Assembly (NCBI GenBank): GCA_050258575.1
Contig: JBLMYZ010000020.1
Coordinates: forward strand, 1-6,387
Length of the DNA stretch: 6,387 nucleotides
Source: JAPUDS01 sp050258575
GTDB taxonomy: Bacteria > Patescibacteriota > Saccharimonadia > Saccharimonadales > Saccharimonadaceae
Direction of reading: 5' to 3'
Positions within the stretch are counted from its first letter, which is position 1. Every line of letters starts with the position of its first letter. The translations under genes were made by a program, and so were the position numbers. Shown here one piece after another: positions 1 through 4,015 of the stretch. The notes below the pieces were generated by a model that made no database searches, was not told the origin of the DNA, and saw only the letters and a program-made list of their open reading frames with translations.

Positions 1-2
1 AC

Positions 3-392
3 CAACTCACCTCCGTCACTATCCCCAGTACGCTCACTTCGGATCCCAGTGAATTCATCGGGTTTCAAGGCAACACTATTGCTCGAGACTTTTGGAGTAA
101 TTACGACCTTAAACGTCTCACTCCCGAGCAAAAAGCCGCCTTCTATGCAAACACTTGGTATGTCCAGGTGTACACTAGCGACGGTACAAACCCGCAGCAG
201 TGGCAAGATTACGCTCAGGTATGGGCAATGCTAGATCCGGAAACAGGCGAGCCAACCGGTGAGAGTATCATAATAAGCGGATTTCTTATCAACCCCGCTC
301 CGGTCATCAACGGTGTCACCCCAACACCAGCCAGCTATAGCTTTGTTCTCGGTACATCGACGGCAGCCAACACAAGGGCCTTTACGTATTGA
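3..392 (+). CDS. C-terminal part of a secreted surface protein (5' end outside window)
   Basis: The frame is open from the first bases to TGA at 390-392, giving 129 residues with no start inside the window, so this is the tail of a longer gene. I do not recognise the fold. The visible part has an aromatic-rich segment (RDFWSNYDLKRLTPEQKA, then TWYVQVYTSDG) followed by a low-complexity Pro/Thr/Ser/Ala stretch (NPAPVINGVTPTPAS, STAANT), which is typical of the spacer before a wall anchor. No cysteine is present, as is common in exported Gram-positive-type proteins. The same frame continues after the TGA into a sorting signal (see next entry), so the gene was probably a sortase-anchored protein and the TGA is a nonsense mutation, a readthrough site or a sequence error. 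An internal GTG at 168 is in frame but has no reason to be the start. A surface location is well supported by the tail; the specific role is unknown. Confidence 0.75.
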   Translation, partial: QLTSVTIPSTLTSDPSEFIGFQGNTIARDFWSNYDLKRLTPEQKAAFYANTWYVQVYTSDGTNPQQWQDYAQVWAMLDPETGEPTGESIIISGFLINPAPVINGVTPTPASYSFVLGTSTAANTRAFTY

Positions 393-518
393 ACAACCAC
401 AGCGGTTACACCGTCGAACACCACCCTGTCAAACACTGGGGCGAGTGCGTGGTGGGCAGCTGGCGTCGGAGTGGTGATAGCGGCCGGCGCTGCGCTCGTG
501 CTCTATAAGCGGCTATGA
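393..518 (+). pseudogene. Detached LPXTG-like cell-wall sorting signal in frame with the preceding gene
   Basis: Reading on in the same frame past the TGA at 390-392 gives 41 codons up to TGA at 516-518. They encode a Thr/Ser/Pro-rich linker (TTAVTPSNTT), then LSNTG at 426-440, then a hydrophobic helix of about 20 residues (441-506, starting ASAWWAAGVG), and finally the short charged tail YKRL. The order pentapeptide, hydrophobic helix, Lys/Arg tail is the sortase sorting-signal layout, with LSNTG as an LPXTG variant. No ATG, GTG or TTG lies in frame between 393 and 440, so the segment can only be translated as part of the upstream gene. If the TGA is real and efficient, the product would be secreted and released instead of wall-attached. 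The layout is seen directly; that a sortase uses it is inference, as none is encoded in this window. Confidence 0.7.
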
Positions 519-526
519 TTTAGCCG

Positions 527-555
527 TTGTATGCTGGGCACAAGCGTTTTATACT
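527..555 (+). promoter_or_regulatory. Promoter of the 650-aa membrane protein (leaderless)
   Basis: TATACT at 550-555 fits a sigma-70-type -10 box (5 of 6 to TATAAT). TTGTAT at 527-532 lies 17 bp upstream and is a weak -35 (3 of 6). Only 6 nt separate the -10 box from the ATG at 562, so transcription should start at or next to the A of the start codon. No Shine-Dalgarno sequence is seen upstream of the ATG, which agrees with a leaderless mRNA. Confidence 0.55.
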
Positions 556-560
556 GGGCA
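530..560 (+). repeat. Direct repeat TATRCTGGGCA flanking the start of the 650-aa gene
   Basis: TATGCTGGGCA at 530-540 and TATACTGGGCA at 550-560 match at 10 of 11 positions and start 20 bp apart, about two helical turns. The second copy contains the proposed -10 box and ends next to the ATG at 562. The pair could be a tandem operator or a small duplication of the promoter core. Function is not shown by the sequence. Confidence 0.6.
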
Positions 561-561
561 T

Positions 562-2514
562 ATGAAAGAAAACGACACCCCAGAACGGCCCGAAGTTGCG
601 TTTGATGACGAAGAAATAGACGATGTAGTGACTAACCAGAGCGTCGACGCAAGACACGCCGAACTCAACGAGATTGAGGGGCGTGAAGATGTTGAAAATA
701 CTGAAGAAACCGAAAGCACCGAGTCAACAGAGCGCGTATCGAGTAAAACTAACGACAACACAGTAACGACAGGTAAAAAACCAGCGCACAAACACTCGAA
801 ACTATACATGAGTATCTTTGTGGTGGTGGCGTTGCTGGCAGGTGTCATGGTGTGGCTGTTTCGGGATGCGCTGTTGTCTATGCAAACTACCCCTGAACAG
901 TCAGAGACAGCGGTGCTGAAAAACCCAGTTAAAGTTACCGACAACCCAGAGTTGGCGCGGTTTGTGACGCCAACAACCGGTGAAGCATGGTTGGCTCAAC
1001 CCAAACCCATGGCGTTGCAAGGCTGGATGAAGAGCGAGGTGCGAGCCTGGTACGAAACGTTTGAACCTGATCCAAAAGCAGTTACCGAGCAAATGGAGCT
1101 CAACAAACCCGAGTATACAGAGGTTGGTAAGCGAGGTGACGCGACGATCGTACAAGTAGTCGAAAAAAGTGGTATATCACCAACGCCGTACCTTTTTGAG
1201 ATGCGGGGCGACACTGTGGCGATGATCGTCAAACCAACAACGACTGGGAAATATGAGGAAGAAACAGTAAAATGGTTAAAAGATCTCGCGACAGACAAAG
1301 TAGCGGTGTTTGACGACACGACACACTACGACTCGCTGAGTGTGCCGAACCTGACGCTCAAAAACGGTGAAACGATCTATGGTCCAGAGTACGCGACGAT
1401 CGACTCTCTGTTTTCTCCGGGTGGCGAGGGTGTGACGCGGACGCTCGAACAACAGCTCGGGGCGAGTAAACTCTACAGAACGGAGCGAGTCTTTGCTGAT
1501 ACAAAACTGACAAATATCAGCTACGAGATTCAACTTCCCCTCGGGAGTTATGTGAGCATGCAGTATATGCCAAACAGCGAAGACCTGAAAAACTACACGT
1601 TTGACAACGGAAAAAAGGCGACATTTGTCGACGACAACACTGGAAAAACAGAGATCGATCGTTTGCACGCGATCGCTCGTGGCTGCGGAAGTGCGGGAGC
1701 GAACGTGACGCGGACAGACGCGCTGACGCTGAGCGATATGGAAAAAGTCGGTACAACCGACACTGGTCGAACGGTGTACCAGCCGAAAAACTACCAGACA
1801 AACAGCCTGGCGCAAAAAGCCTACGACGAATACAAAACATTGGTGTTACAGCCAGTGTCATTTGACGAGTTTATGGCTGACCACGGGTTGCTGTTCATGC
1901 AAAATGCCGACAAAGAGTTACTGGGATATATACGTGACACAATGGGACCGTTAGGTGGCTGCGCGAAGCCTGTGGTATACCTTTACCCAACAAAGGCGAC
2001 AACGGTCAACGTCCAAGTTGGGGCAAATGTGACCGTGTCTGATCCGCAGTATGAACCAGGCGGCTGGCGCGGCGTAGTGGCGCAGCCAGACGGGACGCTC
2101 AGCTACCGTGGGCAACAGTATAGCTCGCTGTTCTGGGAAGGCCAGGCGTTTGGAGCATACCCGGGTATTGCCAGCGGGACGGTTGTGAAGCGCGCTGACG
2201 CTCCGGCGATAATGCGAAAGCAACTAGCACAACAGGGACTGAACACCAAAGAAATAGCTGACTTTATGGCTTTCTGGGAATCGAAAATCCCTGAAAAACC
2301 ATATATTCGCCTGACGTGGTTCGGTACGGCTGTTATGGAGCGGCTCGCCCCGCTCAAGGTGTCCCCGCAACCCGACACGATACTCCGCGTGTTCCTCGAC
2401 ATGGACGGTTTCGACCAAAAACCGACCCTGCCAGCGCAAACACTCACGAACACGAAACGGTCTGGTTTTACAGTGGTCGAATGGGGCGGTTTGACAACCG
2501 AGGGTCTACGTTAG
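562..2514 (+). CDS. Single-pass membrane protein with unknown ectodomain and C-terminal KPVVYLYP module
   Basis: This encodes 650 residues of unknown function. Residues 1-78 are hydrophilic and strongly acidic (FDDEEIDD, NTEETESTESTE) and lack a signal peptide. A basic patch (GKKPAHKHSK) precedes a transmembrane helix at about 81-101, so the N-terminus is probably inside and residues from about 105 outside. The ectodomain, about 131-467, is shared with the downstream paralogue, including HYDSL (256-260), GCG (374-376), TDTGRxVYQPK (399-409) and NADKELL (448-454). Its only two cysteines, C375 and C467, are both kept in the paralogue and could form a disulfide. Residues 468-643 are a separate module bounded by KPVVYLYP and VVEWGG, with LFWEG and PDxxLRVF between. 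I recall similar uncharacterised modules in extracellular proteins of Firmicutes and other bacteria, but no assigned function. The ATG fits the promoter spacing. A role in surface or host contact is speculation from topology. The gene ends in TAG with no clear terminator. Confidence 0.9.
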   Translation: MKENDTPERPEVAFDDEEIDDVVTNQSVDARHAELNEIEGREDVENTEETESTESTERVSSKTNDNTVTTGKKPAHKHSKLYMSIFVVVALLAGVMVWLFRDALLSMQTTPEQSETAVLKNPVKVTDNPELARFVTPTTGEAWLAQPKPMALQGWMKSEVRAWYETFEPDPKAVTEQMELNKPEYTEVGKRGDATIVQVVEKSGISPTPYLFEMRGDTVAMIVKPTTTGKYEEETVKWLKDLATDKVAVFDDTTHYDSLSVPNLTLKNGETIYGPEYATIDSLFSPGGEGVTRTLEQQLGASKLYRTERVFADTKLTNISYEIQLPLGSYVSMQYMPNSEDLKNYTFDNGKKATFVDDNTGKTEIDRLHAIARGCGSAGANVTRTDALTLSDMEKVGTTDTGRTVYQPKNYQTNSLAQKAYDEYKTLVLQPVSFDEFMADHGLLFMQNADKELLGYIRDTMGPLGGCAKPVVYLYPTKATTVNVQVGANVTVSDPQYEPGGWRGVVAQPDGTLSYRGQQYSSLFWEGQAFGAYPGIASGTVVKRADAPAIMRKQLAQQGLNTKEIADFMAFWESKIPEKPYIRLTWFGTAVMERLAPLKVSPQPDTILRVFLDMDGFDQKPTLPAQTLTNTKRSGFTVVEWGGLTTEGLR

Positions 2515-2529
2515 CCGACTGTGAGTTTT

Positions 2530-2561
2530 TTACAATTTTGTAAGCATAACTATGGTATGAT
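2530..2561 (+). promoter_or_regulatory. Promoter of the paralogue: extended -10 with an upstream AT-rich dyad
   Basis: TGG at 2553-2555 followed by TATGAT at 2556-2561 forms an extended -10 element of the same type (TGGTATNNT) seen before alaS and the FtsA-like gene. No credible -35 is spaced correctly. An inverted repeat, TTACAA-TT-TTGTAA at 2530-2543, occupies the -35 area and could be an operator. The -10 box is followed by 6 nt and then ACG at 2568, the spacing that separates the -10 box from ATG in the upstream paralogue. Confidence 0.55.
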
Positions 2562-2567
2562 ACTTGC

Positions 2568-3937
2568 ACGAAGAAAGATGAAGACAACCTAAAAAAGGCG
2601 GACGCTTCACCTGACAGTGCTGCGCTTGACACTGCGCAGCCGTCGAAGATCGATGACAACGTAACTGAGGAGCCTGTTTCTTCAGACGTGCCAGCTCGCA
2701 AAAAGTTTGCTTGGAAACGGCCAGTGAGCAAACACTCGACGCTCTATATGACGATTTTTCTCGTCGTTGCGGTGGCGGCTGGGGCACTGATCTGGATATA
2801 TCGCGGTGCGCTGTTTGCTATGGAGCAACAGTCGAGTGGTTCGACGACGGCAACGACCTCGCAGAAAGAAACTCCAGAAGAAAAACACCAATCGTCATGA
2901 CTCCCGAGCTTCAACGACTTATTTCACCGAAGACAGGTGAAGTATGGTATGACGAGGCAAAACCTCTAGAACGACAAGGTTGGTTTGTTACGTCGGACCT
3001 CTGGTCCAACAAAAGCGTCACTGACTACTATGAGATTGGACAGCGCGGCGACAACAAAATCGTGCAAGCCGTGTTCCAGACTCCTATAGGCGGGCATAAT
3101 AGTCTTTTGTTTGAAGTACGTGGCAGCACAGTTGTGTACATAGCTCAGCCTCTGGAACCGCGAGACAAAGAAAAAGACCGTTCGCCGTGGCTTGATAAAC
3201 TCAGTAGTAAAGTGTCGGTGACTGACAAAGACCTGCACTACGACTCTTTGAACGTCCTTGTTATGACGCTGCAAAACGGCGACCAATTACAGAAGCCAAT
3301 GAACCCATCAGAGCCCTATGATAGATACGATACAATCATTGACGAGTCGACAAACAATGCTGATACAACGCTCGTCCAGCAGCTTGGTAAAAAAAGCGGC
3401 GTTTACCGCAGAGAGGGTGTGCCCCAAGATGGTTTAATCACATGCGCTTCCTACTTCTTTAAGCTGCCGACGCCGACAATCCCACTGAAAGTAAATGACG
3501 CTCAACTAGAAAACGCTCTATACCTACCCTACATTCCAAACAATACTGACTTGACAGGGTACAAGTTTGAAAAGGGTGCGACATCGTTGGCGTACCGCAA
3601 CAAACAAAAAGCCCAGGACGTCACCAATGACACAAAAATATATCCGTATGCGACGGGTTGTGGTGATAAGTTTTCGGCTGTGACGCGCAGCAACACGATG
3701 AAACTCGACGACCTTGAAAAGTTCGGCGTGACCGACACGGGAAGAGCGGTGTATCAGCCAAAAGACTACCAAAACAACGCCCTCGTGAAAAAAGTGTATG
3801 AAAAATATAAGGAGTATGACTCACAAATAACACTCGACGAGTACATGTATAACCATGCGTTTATGGTGATCGAAAATGCTGACAAAGAGTTACTCTTGTA
3901 TCTTCGTGGCTACCTCGGTGCATTTTCGCAGTGCTAG
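2568..3937 (+). pseudogene. Broken tandem paralogue of the 650-aa protein (lost start, one-base frameshift)
   Basis: Two frames together rebuild a shorter copy of the preceding membrane protein. The first runs from ACG at 2568 (open back to TAA at 2547) and gives an acidic N-terminus (KKDEDNLKKADASPDS), a basic patch, and a transmembrane helix around 2742-2804 that matches the paralogue at 18 of 31 positions over the helix and its flanks. It then hits TGA at 2898-2900. The ectodomain lies in the -1 frame and is open to TAG at 3935-3937. One extra A in the A5 run at 2881-2885 would join them as TPEEKTPIVMTPEL. The frame has ACG exactly where the leaderless ATG is expected; the first usable in-frame start is GTG at 2688, with AGGAG 15 nt upstream, which is too far for a normal site. 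Two lesions suggest recent decay; phase variation or sequencing error remains possible. The C-terminal module of the paralogue is absent. Confidence 0.7.
2897..3937 (+). CDS. Intact ectodomain frame of the broken paralogue
   Basis: Reading from ATG at 2897 to TAG at 3937 gives 346 residues that align along most of their length with residues 131-467 of the upstream protein. Shared blocks include TGEVWYDEAKP near the start, HYDSL, ATGCGDK, VTDTGRAVYQPKDYQ and NADKELLLYLR near the end. The cysteines matching C375 and C467 are kept, and there is one additional cysteine (ITCASYFF). The last residue is the cysteine after which the KPVVYLYP module begins in the paralogue, so the two differ exactly at a domain edge. 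There is no Shine-Dalgarno before ATG 2897, and TTG at 2711 only adds out-of-frame shadow of the membrane helix. Without the helix the product would stay in the cytoplasm, so this is more likely a fragment of the broken gene than a gene in its own right. The frame itself is certain; independent expression is doubtful. Confidence 0.6.
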   Translation: MTPELQRLISPKTGEVWYDEAKPLERQGWFVTSDLWSNKSVTDYYEIGQRGDNKIVQAVFQTPIGGHNSLLFEVRGSTVVYIAQPLEPRDKEKDRSPWLDKLSSKVSVTDKDLHYDSLNVLVMTLQNGDQLQKPMNPSEPYDRYDTIIDESTNNADTTLVQQLGKKSGVYRREGVPQDGLITCASYFFKLPTPTIPLKVNDAQLENALYLPYIPNNTDLTGYKFEKGATSLAYRNKQKAQDVTNDTKIYPYATGCGDKFSAVTRSNTMKLDDLEKFGVTDTGRAVYQPKDYQNNALVKKVYEKYKEYDSQITLDEYMYNHAFMVIENADKELLLYLRGYLGAFSQC

Positions 3938-3946
3938 GTAGTTTTT
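3909..3946 (+). terminator. Weak intrinsic terminator overlapping the paralogue's stop codon
   Basis: CTACCT at 3910-3915 pairs with AGGTAG at 3936-3941, and an inner TGC/GCA (3919-3921 with 3928-3930) closes an ATTTTC loop, with an internal loop between the two stems. Five T residues follow at 3942-3946. The TAG stop at 3935-3937 lies in the descending arm, so a translating ribosome would disrupt the hairpin. The stem is imperfect, so strength is uncertain. Confidence 0.45.
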
Positions 3947-3957
3947 GACGCAACACG

Positions 3958-3995
3958 ACGCTACCTGTAGGGGTGCGTACGCTACAGGTAGCGTA
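3958..3995 (+). promoter_or_regulatory. alaS: Strong dyad symmetry just upstream of the alaS -10 box
   Basis: ACGCTACCTGTAG (3958-3970) and CTACAGGTAGCGT (3982-3994) are perfect 13-bp complements around an 11-nt spacer. A second, competing dyad is nested on the right: TACGCTA (3978-3984) and TAGCGTA (3989-3995) around CAGG. There is no T-tract after the stem, so it is not a standard terminator; it occupies the -35 position of the alaS promoter, which suits an operator. E. coli AlaRS is known to bind a palindrome at its own promoter and repress transcription, so autoregulation is a reasonable but untested idea here. Confidence 0.55.
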
Positions 3996-3997
3996 TC

Positions 3998-4006
3998 TGG
4001 TATACT
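3998..4006 (+). promoter_or_regulatory. alaS: Extended -10 promoter of alaS (leaderless)
   Basis: TGG at 3998-4000 and TATACT at 4001-4006 form an extended -10 box; no -35 is visible because the dyad fills that space. The ATG at 4016 is 9 nt downstream, so the predicted start of transcription falls within a few bases of it. AGGA at 4007-4010 resembles a Shine-Dalgarno sequence but would lie at or before the predicted RNA start, so it would matter only for transcripts coming from further upstream. Confidence 0.6.
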
Positions 4007-4015
4007 AGGACAGAT

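Noticed and set aside
390..518. TGA read as glycine (genetic code 25, as in Gracilibacteria and SR1), which would join the surface protein to its anchor
   Set aside because: alaS uses many ordinary glycine codons and no in-frame TGA, nor does the 650-aa gene. The second TGA at 516-518 lies exactly where a sorting signal should end, after YKRL.
1276..1815. Minus-strand open frame of 179 codons
   Set aside because: It lies wholly inside the 650-aa gene, has the Arg/Val/Cys-rich composition of an antisense shadow, and has no promoter or family motif. The other minus-strand frames were dropped for the same reason.
2487..2531. CGGTT-TGAC-AACCG hairpin and T6 tract as a terminator of the 650-aa gene
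   Set aside because: The stem is only 5 bp and the T-run lies about 25 nt further downstream, so the two do not form a terminator.
2619..2640. GCTGCGC / GCGCAGC inverted repeat as a terminator or operator
   Set aside because: It lies inside the coding frame of the paralogue's N-terminus, has no T-tract, and alanine-rich codons (GCT GCG, GCG CAG) explain the sequence.
2626..2654. Perfect TTGACA at 2626-2631 as a -35 for an internal start at GTG 2688
   Set aside because: At 17-bp spacing the -10 position reads ATCGAT, a poor box, and the hexamer lies in codons of the acidic N-terminus.
2711..2896. TTG at 2711 as the start of the second paralogue
   Set aside because: Its first 60 residues are the out-of-frame reading of the membrane-helix segment; the in-frame reading (from 2568 or 2688) matches the paralogue's helix.
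3938..3957. Remnant of the KPVVYLYP module after the paralogue's stop codon (frame reads VVFDA)
   Set aside because: Only two residues match (VV), within 20 bases, and the frame closes soon after; this is not distinguishable from chance.
3938..4015. tRNA or T-box leader before alaS
   Set aside because: The gap is 78 nt, shows no cloverleaf or T-box core, and the extended -10 box lies directly before the ATG.
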